A stretch of 64,000 nt of DNA from Ilex aquifolium (GCA_951799425.1 OX637395.1:6660951-6724950); one strand, 5' to 3'; shown: positions 48,177 to 59,295, counted from the first letter of the stretch. The notes: generated by a model from the letters alone, not told the origin. Made by a program: numbers and translations.

Positions 48177-48317
48177 GATACGTGTCAAGCAGGGGATGTT
48201 CCGGGGGCATACACACTGAGGACACGTGTCAATAATGAGACTTTCTAATGACATTCACGCCTAAGACACGTGTCACTCCATGGAGGCTCTGAGGCCACTA
48301 TGCCGAGGACACGTGTC
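48177..48317. repeat. Four G-box palindromes at 43-44 bp spacing
   Basis: GATACGTGTC (48177-48186) and three perfect GACACGTGTC palindromes (48221-48230, 48265-48274, 48308-48317) are spaced 44, 44 and 43 bp apart, each usually preceded by GAGGA or TAA. The sequence between them is much diverged. CACGTG is the binding core of plant bZIP and bHLH factors. No gene starts within 2 kb downstream on the plus strand. Confidence 0.8.
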
Positions 48318-50111
48318 GTCTCCAACGTCCCATCACAGGTCATGTATGGCTCTTGTAGGGTCGGGCCTAAGAGTTGATCTAAACATAGTGTATTTGTTTA
48401 TTTAAGTTTGATCAGTCAAATAGAGGACAAAATTGTCCTTTTCATAAATATTGTTAATCTTGTTAATTATTTGGGTCTCGGTATAATTTTTAAAATGTAA
48501 GGGCATGTCCGTGTAATAAAACCAAATGTCGAGGGGTCTACATGAAATTTACTATAGAATTTATTGTGACCCACAAAATTACATTATCTAATGGATTAAA
48601 TACAAAATTATGATGTTATCGATATTAAAGTACGAGTCATATAAAAAACGATAAATTTTTTTATTTTTTATAATAAAATATAATTTACAATCAAGATATT
48701 GGATTTAGTTCTAAAAGGGCATTAGCCTTAAAAAATGATAAATCAATTCCAAACGACCTCATTTTAGTGTAACATCAAAGGATTTAAATGTAGCATCACC
48801 TTTAGTTTATATAAAAAAAATGTTTCAGTACCAGTAGTTTTACTCAAATAAAAGAGTTGATAGCATAGTACTATCATATCCATAATCCATGGAAAGATTA
48901 ATTATTGAGATTTTTGAGACAAAGAGAATGGACTACACCCACACCCTCTAGTGTAAAATTTTATTACCTAGTTATGGCATAATAAATATTAATTTTTCTT
49001 ATAAACATATATTAAGTCCTATCATTTTTATTTTATATCAATAAAATTCAATTTTTAATATTTTATTTCAATTAAGTTATAATTCAATTATATTCCAATT
49101 ATATTCCAATTTTATCATTACCCTTTAGTTACCAAAACATTTTTATTCTTTTACATTCTTATGTCAAGTCAGAGACACACTTTTGGGGCATTTTAATTGC
49201 TATGTGACTTTGCACAATTTTTTGTATGTCAACTTTGGTAGCACACTCTTGGAATTTTTCAATTTGCTATGTGATGTGTTTTCTTCTTACAACAAGTTAA
49301 TTCTTACTTCGATTAGGGTAATATTATTATCTTGCAGATTCTATTAATACATTATCTCATTGGTTTTAAATTATTCTATTAATTCATATTAGATTTAAAA
49401 TGATTAAGTTATGAATTTATTTTAGTTGTTACTTTTGAATCGATAACGACACTAAAGTGGAATTAATCGATAAATATTATCGATGTAATTTTTTGCAACC
49501 TTTCTTATTTTATTAAATGTTTGGCAAATATTATCTCTGGTTTTAAGATTGGGTACCCCAATAAGATAAGAAAATGTGGATTTTTTTTGGATATTGCCAT
49601 GAAGTTTATGTTAGTTGAATTATTATTTTTAATTATTTTTATGGGGTTTCAATGTTAGTTTTGTAAGCAATAATTTTTTGTCCTCTTAATTGGTTCTAGG
49701 AATTAAAAAAAAAAAATTGGTAATTAAAAGGTAAGGATAAAATTAGAATATAATGAAATTTAGAACTTAATTGAAATAAAATATCAAGAATTTGACTTTA
49801 TTGATATAAAACAAAAATGATATGACTTAATAGATTTTTATGGAAAAAAATAATACTTATTGGTAATTTTTCCTAATTTTAATTGAAAAATAATACTACT
49901 ATCCTTCTATCATAAAAAACTAACATCAACAAAAATAACACTAAGAATGCCAACATTAGTCCCTCGTCCTAGTGTTTGCTAGTAGAAGTAAAGATAGGGT
50001 GATAGAATTTATTACAACATTTATGTGAAAATGATACTACAAAGGGAAAAGAGCACATCCTTTAATTTTCAAAAACAACGGTGCGTAATAGTGTAATTAA
50101 CTGAAAAAAAA
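48318..50111. other. Intergenic, no supported gene
   Basis: About 1.8 kb of very AT-rich sequence. No frame, terminal repeat pair or RNA signature was found. Confidence 0.55.
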
Positions 50112-50905
50112 GGATTAATTACATTGGAGGTCCCCAAAGTATGAGATTTGTCTCATTTTAGTCCCCAATGTTTCAATTGCATCATTTTGGTTCCTGAAGA
50201 ATTGAATATGTTTCTATATAGTCCATCAAGCTGACAGTGTCTAGCTTGCTAACGATTTTTTATTATAAACTTGTCACATGATACTAAAATATGAACAAAA
50301 AATAATTTAGATAATTTTTGACCAAATTTTTACTCAAATTTTGATTAAATAGCTACCCAAATTATACAGTTTTGATAATGAGTTATCTAAATTTTGGTCA
50401 AAAGTTACCCATATTACACATTTTTTGTTAAGAGCTACCCAAATTTTATTTAAGAGCTATCAAAATTATTTTTGTTCATATTTAGGTATTACGTGACAAG
50501 TTTATGATAAAAAATTTGTAAAACCCGAGAAAATTTAAACCTTTGTGAAAAAGGGCAAAACGGTAAATTGCCACTAAGGTACAGGTTGTAAACCTGAATT
50601 TTTCTAGAACTCGGATGACGAAACGGACCTCACCGTTGGATTCGTCTCGCGAAATCTAGTTACCACGACAAATTTCGTTGAATTCCGAGATAGTCGGATT
50701 TTTCGCGTTTTACGAGACGAACGGGCCCCGTGTGACCCTGTACACGAAATTTTTTATAAAATTTCCAAGTTTGGGGAAATATTAGAGACAAGTGAAATAA
50801 AAATATTTTAAACTTAAATCGGGACGAAATTTAATCGTTTCGGGGTTAAAACGGACCCGAAAAAGAGAGGCCGTGTGGCGCGTTGTGGGCCAAGTGTTCC
50901 AAGGG

Positions 50906-50914
50906 TATATAAAG
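50906..50914 (+). promoter_or_regulatory. TATA box of the solo LTR
   Basis: GTATATAAAG in the context AAGGGTATATAAAGGGGGGA, about 390 bp inside the LTR, followed by a C/T-rich leader. It could start transcripts toward 53.1 kb and the ligase gene beyond. Confidence 0.55.
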
Positions 50915-52498
50915 GGGGGAAAATCAGATTTTTCCCCCATTCTTCTTGCCGTTCAGCCGATAGAAAAGAGGAGAGGGAGAGAGCTTGAAATCTTCACTTC
51001 TCTCTACGATCTAGAAGGCTACGAAGCTCGGATCCATTCAATCCAAGAATTAAAGTCACTCTACTCATCGAGGGCTACGCGGCTATACCAAAAAGCACAA
51101 GTTTTACCGAAGGTCAAGGTACGGGATTTTCGGGAAGTGAGGGTTTTTGCTTGAATCGGGTCTTGGAACTTCCCTTGGTCGTTCCTCACGCTTCAAGAGG
51201 TAGGGTTTCTTCCTACTAAGGTTTATTCCAAGCCTATAATGTTTTTATGGAATGGGTAGGATGATAGCCTATGTATCTCTTGGCTATTGTTGTGAAATTG
51301 GATGAATTGGGTATTGAAATGGGTAAAAGAAATCCTAGCTTGGATGGATATTTGGAAGTTACTAAATGTGATTTCTATGATTGGATATGTGAAATGAACC
51401 CAATGTGAATTCATGTGTTATATGAAATTGTGGGCGTGTTATGTGTCTATATATATGCCTCGAAATTTTAGTATGTTGATAACATGCTTGAAATTTGTAT
51501 TATGGGAATTATATGCTTTTGATATGATTTTGCCATGGAATATGAGAAATGTGTTGAGAATGTTCATATGTCACTCATATCATATCGAACATTGTATTGG
51601 TGTTGCAATGGAGCACCACATTTCATACGCACGGGAACATCGCATTTTAGGAGGTGTGTGTGCATGGTTGTTTGTCTTCACCACACATGGTGGATGACGA
51701 GTGAGCTCGGGTAATATGGGTCGATGACCTAGACGAGTCGAATGGTTTATATGTTGATAGGGTTGGGGTAGCAAGAAGGGCTAGAAAATCCCTCGGGTGA
51801 GAGACCCGGTGATTGGATACGCACTCCATTGGTATAAGAGCCCATAAAGTGTGTCGGTGTACGCGGAACCGTTGGTGGAAGTCCATGAATTCCGTGTAGG
51901 TTGGGTGACCTTTGGTGTGAGTCCATGAACATCCACCCCTACAAAGACCCTAGAATGAAATGTCATTTGATGTGGAACATAAATGACGGATAGATACACA
52001 TTGGCACTTGCATGTGTAGAGGAGCCGGGAAGGGCTCGGTTGATGTGCATGAGTGAGTCTCACCTCATTTCATAGCATGACATTACATGTTTCAACATGG
52101 AATATATTCTTGTTGTGGATTGTTGATTGATAGCATGTGACATTTCATATGCATTTAGGGTGGGGAGTAGCCTCTTTAGGAGATACCCTATTGAGCGTGG
52201 CTCACCCTTTATGGGAAAAACATTTCAGGTGTGGGTTTTGCTCCGGTGGATGGCTCATTTGGAGAGCATCAAGCATGAAGGGGGCCGGCTTGTGGCCTTA
52301 GTTTAAGTTTTGTAAAACCTTTAACAAAATTCCATTTTGATGTATATATATTATGGAATGAATTGTAATAGAGATTGTATGAGTTGGGTATTATATGAAA
52401 AATCTCATTAAACATGTATTGAATGAGTTTGGAGTGTATGGGGTAGCTTTAAGGATGGTTTGGAGGGGAAAGAAATCCATTTTTATGCTCACAGTCTG

Positions 52499-52901
52499 AA
52501 AACCTACCGGAAGGTGTGTGTCGGCCTTCCGGAAGGTTTTGCTAAAAACCCCAACTTGCCTTATTCACAGCTAATACCTTCCGGAAGGTTTTGCCCACTG
52601 GAATGAACCTTCCGGAAGATTTTAGCTACTGGAGTAAAACCTACCGGAATGACTTGTCTACTGGAATGGACCTTCCGGAAGGTTTTGCCTTGGGTTTCTT
52701 TTTGACTGCCGAATTCTTCCGGAAGGTTTTGTTTTCTGGAATGAACCTTCCGGAAGGTTTTGGCTACTGAAATGGACCTTCCAGAAGGTTTTTGCTATTG
52801 ATGTAGACCTTCCGGAAGTTCTTGAAATTGATTCTTTTCATTTAACTGTTCTTTCAGCGACCTTCCGGTAGGCGTATGTCGACCTTCCGCAAGGTTTTTC
52901 C
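52499..52901. repeat. Array of CCTTCCGGAAGG palindromes inside the LTR
   Basis: About twelve copies of CCTTCCGGAAGG or one-base variants over 400 bp, many in a 31-34 bp unit CCTTCCGGAAGGTTTTG plus CTACTGGAATG. TTCnnGAA is the heat-shock-element pair. Two units (52605-52617 and 52743-52755) read GAACCTTCCGGAA, a full three-module nGAAnnTTCnnGAAn element. Confidence 0.85.
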
Positions 52902-53252
52902 AAAAGTTTGAAATTTTCAAAATGCTTAGCCATGCTTTTGGGCTTTGTTTTCTTTGGTTCCTATGACATAAATGGACATAAATGGAGGTATAATTGACCT
53001 TGTGGATGGTAAATCCGATTAAAAGCATGTGAATGACGTGGTGTCGGGTTATACGACTATCACGAGTATTTCCGCGGGTTGACGGATGGTCAACGGTTAA
53101 TAAAGGACCCCCGGAAATTTGGGGTGTCACAAAATTTGTCAGCAATCTGGACGTTGTCTGCTTGAAGGATCATATAGAAAAACATATTCAATACTTTAGG
53201 GACAAAAATGAGACAAAACTCATATTTTGGGGACCTCCAATGCAATTATCCC

Positions 53253-53262
53253 AAAAAAAAAA
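53253..53262 (-). terminator. Pol III terminator of tRNA-Ser
   Basis: Ten A on the plus strand, that is, a T10 run on the tRNA strand, starting 7 nt after the mature tRNA 3' end. Nine of the ten bases are also the target-site copy of the neighbouring Mutator-like element. Confidence 0.75.
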
Positions 53263-53268
53263 CTATCT

Positions 53269-53350
53269 CGTCGCCTGAGAGATTCGAACTCTCGCGGGGA
53301 AACCCCATGTACTTAGCAGGCACACGCCTTAACCACTCGGCCAAAGCGAC
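53269..53350 (-). tRNA. tRNA-Ser (GCU anticodon)
   Basis: 82-nt class II tRNA gene. The 7-bp acceptor stem pairs GTCGCTT with AGGCGAC (one G-T), discriminator G. The A-box region TGGCCGAGTGGTTAAGGC is intact; the anticodon loop reads CTGCTAA with anticodon GCT. A long variable arm (TGGGGTTTCCCCGC) and the B-box GAGTTCGAATC follow. The CCA tail is not encoded, as expected in a nuclear gene. It decodes AGC/AGU serine codons. No intron. It looks functional. Confidence 0.95.
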
Positions 53351-53551
53351 CCTTTTGGTGCTAGACAGCATTTTTAATTTATTAAATTATAAACATCACT
53401 ATTACGACATCAAGTCATCAACAATGTTGATTCACCCACCCGCCAAAAAGCACCCACCAGCCATGACCCGGGCCCCGTCTTCTCTCTCCCCTCCTCCAAC
53501 CAAAACCGAAGAAATCCTTATCACAATAACAAAAAAAAAATATCTGGCACC
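53351..53551. promoter_or_regulatory. Shared upstream region between tRNA-Ser and RING ligase gene
   Basis: The two genes point away from each other with only 201 bp between them. The 5' part is AT-rich (TTTTTAATTTATTAAATTATA), with no clear TATA box, and a CCACC/CT-rich leader precedes the ligase ATG. The ligase promoter must therefore overlap the tRNA gene or the elements beyond it. Confidence 0.5.
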
Positions 53552-54517
53552 ATGTCCTCCACCTCCGCCACCGCCGCCGTGGAGCGTCAGACATACTGGT
53601 GTCACGACTGTGACATGAGCGTCTCTCTCCTCTCCTCCACGACCGCCACTTTCCTCTGTCCTCACTGCCACAGCGACTTTCTCGAAGAAATGGACCCCAA
53701 CCCTAATCCTAATTCTTCGTCTCCATCTTTCCTGAACCCCATTCTCTTTCCTCATCAAGAACTCTCCCCCACCACCGACGACTTCCCTTTCTCCTCGGCC
53801 ACCGCTTCCGACGACAATTTTCTGCTCAACAGCCCTTACCTCCACCGCCTCATCCACCACCTATCCAACTCCGAAACCAACGAATTCAACCATGTTCCTC
53901 CTCTTCCTTCTCACCAATCTCCGACCTCCAAATCTGCAATTGGGAAAATACCCACCATTATAATCACCAACGCATTGCTAGAGACCGATCCGATACTCCT
54001 CTGTGCGGTCTGTAAAGACCAGTTTCTGATCGATAATGAAGTGAGAGAGTTACCGTGTAAACATTTGTATCACTCGGATTGCATTTTGCCGTGGCTTGAG
54101 AGTCATAATTCGTGCCCAGTGTGTAGGTTTAGGTTGCCGACGGAGAGTGATGAGGGTTCGAGGGAGAGGAGGAGGAGAGAGAGGATTAGGGGGATGGGGA
54201 TGAGAATGGAGGGTTATGAGGATATGTTTGAGGCTTGGAATTCTTACAGACACGTTGCTAGGAGGCAGAGAGTGGTGGTTCCGGTGGAGCGAAGAGATAG
54301 CAGTGGGGTGGAGGAAGAGGAGGAGTTTCTGTCGCCGACGCAGATTGGGGAGGCGGAAATGGGGGTTGTGGAGAGGTCTAATAGTGTGGAGACTGTGTCA
54401 AGCTGGCCTGTTGGAGATGGAGTTGGTGGAAGTGGAAGTGGAATTGGAGATGGAGAGATTGGTGTGAGTGGTAGGGTGAATGATAATGGAGGAAGTACAT
54501 TTGAAGTTGGGTTTTGA
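53552..54517 (+). CDS. RING-H2 E3 ubiquitin ligase, RING1/RDUF-like
   Basis: Single-exon frame of 321 residues. Near the N-terminus, YWCHDCDMSVSL and FLCPHCHSDFLEEM form a four-cysteine zinc ribbon (C17, C20, C36, C39), typical of this plant ligase group. After a Ser/Pro-rich linker comes a canonical RING-H2 domain: C151, C154, C169, H171, H174, C177, C188, C191, with Trp181 in the place that helps bind ubiquitin-conjugating enzymes. All eight zinc ligands and their spacing are intact. A basic segment (RERRRRERIRG, 204-214) and an acidic stretch (EEEEE, 254-258) follow, then a Gly-rich tail. The protein should transfer ubiquitin from an E2 to unknown targets in cytosol or nucleus; relatives act in stress and abscisic-acid responses. 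No signal peptide or membrane segment. The start is the first ATG of the frame, and the family N-terminus begins just after it. Confidence 0.92.
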   Translation: MSSTSATAAVERQTYWCHDCDMSVSLLSSTTATFLCPHCHSDFLEEMDPNPNPNSSSPSFLNPILFPHQELSPTTDDFPFSSATASDDNFLLNSPYLHRLIHHLSNSETNEFNHVPPLPSHQSPTSKSAIGKIPTIIITNALLETDPILLCAVCKDQFLIDNEVRELPCKHLYHSDCILPWLESHNSCPVCRFRLPTESDEGSRERRRRERIRGMGMRMEGYEDMFEAWNSYRHVARRQRVVVPVERRDSSGVEEEEEFLSPTQIGEAEMGVVERSNSVETVSSWPVGDGVGGSGSGIGDGEIGVSGRVNDNGGSTFEVGF

Positions 54518-57500
54518 TAAACTCTTTTGGTAAATTGAGGTATGGTTGATTGCTATCAGATGTCCATTTTTTTGCTTTTTAGGTGTTTATGTAGTGAAGT
54601 TTATTGATTTGTTCCTGGGACTTGATATATCTTGCTAGAAATCCTATGATGATAATGCATTAACTTAACTGGCAGTATCTTTGGGATTAAGAAGCTAAAT
54701 ATTGTTGGTCAGGAAATGCTTACATTTTCAGCCAGTTTGGTTGGCTTAGAATTGTTGAATGCATGTTGATCTTAGTAGTCTTTTCAGTTGCTCGGTATTG
54801 GTTAACCTTCTGTTTTGTTAGGAAACTTATGTTTTCTCCCTAATTTCGTAAACTGAATTAAACATTAACAAAGTAGTTTGACTTTTAAGTTAATACTAGT
54901 TTTGACCGGCCACGCCTCTGTGAGTTCTATCCCTCCACCTGGAAGCAACTCTATTGCATTTTGCTGTTTATTTATTCAATCGATTTGTGGGCAATCTAGA
55001 GTCACTAGTGTGAAATTCTCTTCCCCTAAGTTCCACAATAGATGTTAGAGATAGGCAAAAGGGGAAAATGAAGAAGAATGAGGGCACAGGGAGGGAGGAG
55101 TTTGTAAATTATGGCTTCACTTGTGTTTACTAAGTATGTTTGATAAGAGTTATCAGAAAAATTGGTTGCGGGAGGATAGGTTAATACTGATTTCGTATCC
55201 TATTCTATTTTACATCTTCTCATGAATAGAATTTAAGCACAAGTCTCCTAAAATGTGCAAAAGCTACCTCTATATTAGGATAAACATTGTGTACAATATG
55301 CAAAATGCACTTTAAGAGAGCTTGTGGTGGTAGCAAAGAGAAGTCTGGCTTATGTGGTTACTGGTGACTTGGTTAAGGTAAGCTGGGATCTCAAAGAACT
55401 TGGGCTTTGGTGGTTCTTAATTAAGTCTCCCTCTCTGACAGTGATGAAGACTGTAACTCAGGTTTAGCTTCTTGTTTCACAAGTCTACTTCCTAGCATTC
55501 ATTCACCTCTAGTTGTTCTCACAAGACTTGCTTCCCTCAGTTTTTTCTTTTGCCAGTGTTTTAATTGTTGGATGCTATCATAGAGGCCTTAAATAGAGAG
55601 GCCTGGAATGGCTCGTTGCTATCCCCTGAATGGGAACTGTGAGGGTTAATTTGCTTTGAACTTTGCCTTGAATTTGTGTTTACGTAACTCAAAAGCAGAT
55701 GCCCAAAAGTTTTAGCTGGTCTAGAAATTCTTTTGTGATTCATTGTTTCCTGTTATTTCGTACTTCTTGTTGCTGTTTTTCTTCTTTTTTCTTCATTTTG
55801 TATTTTCGGTTTTGAATTTTGGCCATTCAGGACAGTTAACTGGAAACAATTAATCGAGTGATAAGGTTGAGACTTTATTTTCTGCTAGTAGAGCTAGCAC
55901 TTGTTACTCTTGTAGAAAGCCCTTCCCATCAATTGATTGTGTAGATAAGGGAAGTGGTAGCCTGTGGGGCCACAGATGTTCACATTTGAAAGCTTCTAAC
56001 ATGGCCCTTTAAATTACACCAAATATTTTTTGCGATGTTTGGGTCATTTTTGTAGTCCAATAATAAGGAAAAATACTCATTCTTGAAGATCATGATTGCT
56101 CCAGTCAAATTATTGCAAACTGGTTATCTCGCATTGTATCATTTGTTTAGTTGTCTGTCATTTTTGCCGTTTGTATTTGAACCATCTGGAGTTCATACGT
56201 GAGTAACTGCTCATTTTGTTGCTGTCAAATTTTATTTATTTATTTTGGGGGGTGGGCTGATACTATGCCTGCTTAGCCTAATGATGCAGAGAGGGAAGGG
56301 AAAGAAAGGGGAGAATAGAAAAAAAGGAGAGATACCAAACCCTGCAAGGATTTAGGTCAAGAAACACAACCAAATAATCTAATAAATAATACAATTAAAT
56401 AAAATTCTAATCTTTAATTTTATGTCTATCCAATCCCTTTACAATCCCTATCACCTAATCTACACTTCTTACAAAAAATTCCACCTTTGAACATATGATG
56501 ACAACCTGGTGGTTTAAGCAAGACTTTTTTTTTGATAGTCGGTGAAATCATCGGCTATGTAGCAGAGAGGGGCAACCACCCTTAGAAACATCCCATCTCT
56601 CTGTCTAGCCTCATTCTTGGGGACTCCATTGGTACAACCAAATGTCAGTTGGTGGTTCTATTTTTGTGTACTAAATTATGCCAACACCAATTTTAGTTTG
56701 TCCTGTGAGCACAATTTGATCTAAGCTCCTCCCAACCCCAAAATGACAATTAAATTAAAAAATGAAAAGAAGAGTGGGAAAATATAAGCAATGAAGTATT
56801 ATTGTGCTTGTGTTGTAGTTTTAAAATTCTAGGTCATACCCAAAAGAGAAAGTTTTATATTTTTAGGTATGCATGACTGAGCCATGAAACTAGTTCTTCA
56901 CTTTTGCTTCACCTTTTATTGTGTGCAGGAATATATAGTAGTTAGTATGTTATCAGATTGCTCATCATCATCGTCTAAAGAAGTGTAAATCTGCTCTGGA
57001 AGACTCTGCCAATTCCTGTAACCTGAAGTTGGCGATGTCTTGTGCACGCACCCTCTCCCTCTCTTTCTCTCAAAATAGCAAATATGGAGTTGGCTGCATG
57101 TAATATCTTAGTCAAACCTTTTTGTCCGTAATTTTGTTAATAAAGATGGGATTAAGCTGCTTTTATGCCCCCATAATCACATTTTAGTTACATGCCATGA
57201 TATTTGAAGTTACATGGCATAATATGTCACTCTCGTTTCACCGACACCTATGAGTTCAAGTATTTTTAGTTTTTGATGACAGAGAATCTTTCCTTTCACT
57301 TGTCTTTTGGACTTGTGGTTGGAACATAAATTCTGGACTCATACAATTACCTGCAAATACAAAGGCATTGGGTGATCTTGATTCAAATTTACAACCTGCA
57401 GGTATTACCCTACTGAAGCCTCTGCTCATTTGTCCATTCCAACTACCCTAAGATTTCATCACCCAGTCAATGCAGATCATTACCTGCCAGTTTGAGAATT

Positions 57501-57682
57501 CTGGTCTTTGTTTGTTTGCTATTGCTAATGAAGTGTGATGACTTTGTAGTGTTTGTGCTAATAATGTTAAATTCTAGGTTTATAACTAGTCCATCACTCA
57601 TACATAGTATTCTCAATTGACTGGATGACCTGGGTTACAACTTTCTGTTGACACATTTGAAGTCTGTTGCTGTTTTTATTTT
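54518..57682. other. 3' region of the ligase gene and intergenic sequence
   Basis: No second protein gene was found in 3.2 kb. The 3' UTR may contain a long intron: a donor-like TTGAG/GTATGG lies at about 54540, and TTTATTGTGTGCAG/GAATAT at about 56929 is a strong acceptor followed by non-coding sequence. Several members of this ligase group are known with introns outside the coding region, but without transcripts this is a guess. Confidence 0.35.
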
Positions 57683-57916
57683 TTGGAGTTAGTTACGATG
57701 AGCACGCACGAGAGGCAGCCAGCGTATTTTGTGCTGGTACCTTACCCAGGCCCTGCTTGGGTTTACGCTATCCGGCTTGCATGTCTCTATCCGGTATGGG
57801 CAGGCTTCTATATTTGTAAACGTATTGATACGAAAAATATACTAACTACTTGGGTTATTTTAGAATCACTGTTGACGGAGCTAACAATCCAAGATGTTTA
57901 CTTCAACATTGGATGA
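57683..57916 (+). CDS. Unrecognised 77-residue frame
   Basis: A short frame (from a second ATG at 57698: MSTHERQPAYFVLVPYPGPAW...) with locally higher G+C content than its surroundings. I recognise no domain. It may be chance, a remnant of a gene, or TE-derived. No promoter signal was identified. Confidence 0.15.
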   Translation: MELVTMSTHERQPAYFVLVPYPGPAWVYAIRLACLYPVWAGFYICKRIDTKNILTTWVILESLLTELTIQDVYFNIG

Positions 57917-57931
57917 ATTTCACTTCGCACC

Positions 57932-58130
57932 GAATGAGTAATTTAGGTGATAACAGGGATGAGTTATAAATTTAGATGATGTTGAGTTTAAATTTAGGCA
58001 ATTTCTTAGGGTCAAGTTATGACGGATTTATCTCTTATGAATACTCTAATTCTAGCGTGGATGGTCTGTCGTCCTTCGGATTGGGGAGGAGATTAGTTGA
58101 AATGTGCGTAAGTTGAAAAAAAAAAATTCA
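57932..58130 (+). repeat. SINE family B, copy 6
   Basis: TAGGTGATAACAGGGATGAG, GAGTTTAAATTTAGGC (decayed B-box), AGGGTCAAGTTATGACGG, AGCGTGGATGGTCTGTC and GAAATGTGCGTAAGTTG follow in family order, ending in a run of A (58116-58125). Confidence 0.7.
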
Positions 58131-58696
58131 CTCTGCACCTTAAAAGATTTAATTTTTTTTACTTTTGTATCTTCAAATTTTACATTTCTCCTATTGTATT
58201 CTAAATGAATTAAAAATATTATAATGTGGTAATTTTATTAATTTTTGTTACTCATTTTGTCAATGTCAATGGAGTGTTTTTTGACATAATAAGTAACGAA
58301 AGTTAACAGAAGAGTCACGTTGTAACACTTTTAATATATTGAGGGTGTAATTTAAAAAAATTAATTTTTAAAAGTGCAAAATAAAAAAATCTTAAATTTT
58401 TTGGGGTACAAAGTGCAATTCCCCCTTCAACATTTTGTGGGAGAAAAGTACGAAACCAAGTTGTGTGGAATTGAGTGTTGAATGAATAAAAGTTGAATTT
58501 CGTGGCAATTTCGTTTTTTCCTATTGACCCATTCTTATGGTGCTTGACAACTCAATTCTTGTCACATATGTTGATATGATTAGACTAATGGGCATATACC
58601 AGTAATCATAGGAGCAACGTGGTGGATGACCTTATCAGCAGCTATTTGTTGCGTGCAAGTAACTTCTTTAGTGTATGTCGGACAATTCGTTAAAAA
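58131..58696. other. Intergenic spacer
   Basis: AT-rich. AATTGCACTTTG-like and TTGTATTTAAA-like words suggest another decayed foldback repeat (about 58135-58430: CACTCTGCACCTTAAAAGAT and inverse TTTTTTGGGGTACAAAGTGC). No gene. Confidence 0.4.
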
Positions 58697-59295
58697 CAGT
58701 GGCGGTTTAACAGTGTTATCAAAAAATCTTGGACTTTAGGCCTCATTTTTAAAGAAGGCTTCAAAATTTTAAATATCATAAATAGTGCATGTAAAAAAAT
58801 TATATCTATAAATATTTTAAATCCTACAAAAAGGCTTTATAAAAATACAAATTCAATGAAAAAAAAATTTAAGGCCTCACTTCAAGGAAGACCCATAATT
58901 TATATGTGTACAATAATAGTTCAAACAAAAAATTTAAATTCATGCTTAAACAAAATATTTCAACTTAAATAGATTGAGCATATTAATTCAGCCGTAAAAT
59001 TAAAAGGCCCTAAAATTTATTTTTTAAAATAAAAGAAAAAAAAACTAAATATAAAACTAAAGCTACTAAAATATCTAGTTTTAACCCTAAAAAAAGTTAA
59101 GTTTAAACTTACCACTCTCTCTCTCTCTCTCGTACCATTAAGTTTAAATATGATAACAAAAATTTGAATATAAAAATTTAATTAATATTTTTGTATTTAA
59201 AAAAATTAAAAATTAAATTTATTATTAATATTAAAATAAAAAAGGCTCATTTATCGTTTCCGATTTAGGCCCCAAAATGTCTCAGGCCACCCTTG
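58697..59295. mobile_element. hAT-type MITE, family 3
   Basis: The left end CAGTGGCGG and the reverse complement of the right end, CAAGGGTGG, with flanking GTTAAAAA (58689-58696) and ATTAAAAA (59296-59303), seven of eight identical. The interior is AT-rich with GGCCTCATTTTTAAAGAAGG, AAAAGGCCCTAAAA and TTAGGCCCCAAAATG. 599 bp, no transposase. The duplication is A-rich, so slightly less specific. Confidence 0.7.

Larger units (their letters stand above)
50517..53131 (+). mobile_element. Solo LTR, probably Ty3/gypsy (2615 bp)
   Basis: It begins TGTAAAACCC and ends GGTGTCACA (TG...CA), flanked by a perfect 5-bp duplication AAATT (50512-50516 and 53132-53136), the signature of LTR-retroelement integration. 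No gag, pol, primer-binding site or second LTR is seen, so an internal recombination product (solo LTR) is the simplest reading. The great length suggests a Ty3/gypsy chromovirus-like group, but this is an inference. Parts visible: a TATA-type promoter near 50906, a leader rich in CT, and a palindrome array at 52499-52901. It is younger than the Mutator-like element it splits; the perfect duplication suggests moderate age. Treated as a fossil. Confidence 0.8.
50112..53252. mobile_element. Foldback Mutator-like element split by a solo LTR
   Basis: Second member of the family at 39345-39895. Left arm 50112-50516 starts GGATTAATTACATTGG; right arm 53137-53252 ends CCAATGCAATTATCCC. Flanking GAAAAAAAA (50103-50111) and AAAAAAAAA (53253-53261) fit a 9-bp duplication in an A-tract. 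Without the LTR and its duplicated 5 bp the element would be about 520 bp. The right arm lacks about 30 bp present in the other copy, between TTTAGGGAC and AAAATGAGAC. The element abuts the tRNA-Ser gene. Confidence 0.85.

Noticed and set aside
50873-51154. 93-residue frame in the LTR leader
   Set aside because: Lies in the transcribed leader of a solo LTR; no retroelement or host domain is visible.
51413-52050. Several overlapping frames of 60-95 residues on both strands
   Set aside because: Mutually overlapping, within the solo LTR, no recognised family.
53432-53860. 142-residue reverse frame
   Set aside because: Antisense shadow of the RING ligase gene; Gly/Glu/Val-rich reading of its CT/CCACC-rich 5' part.
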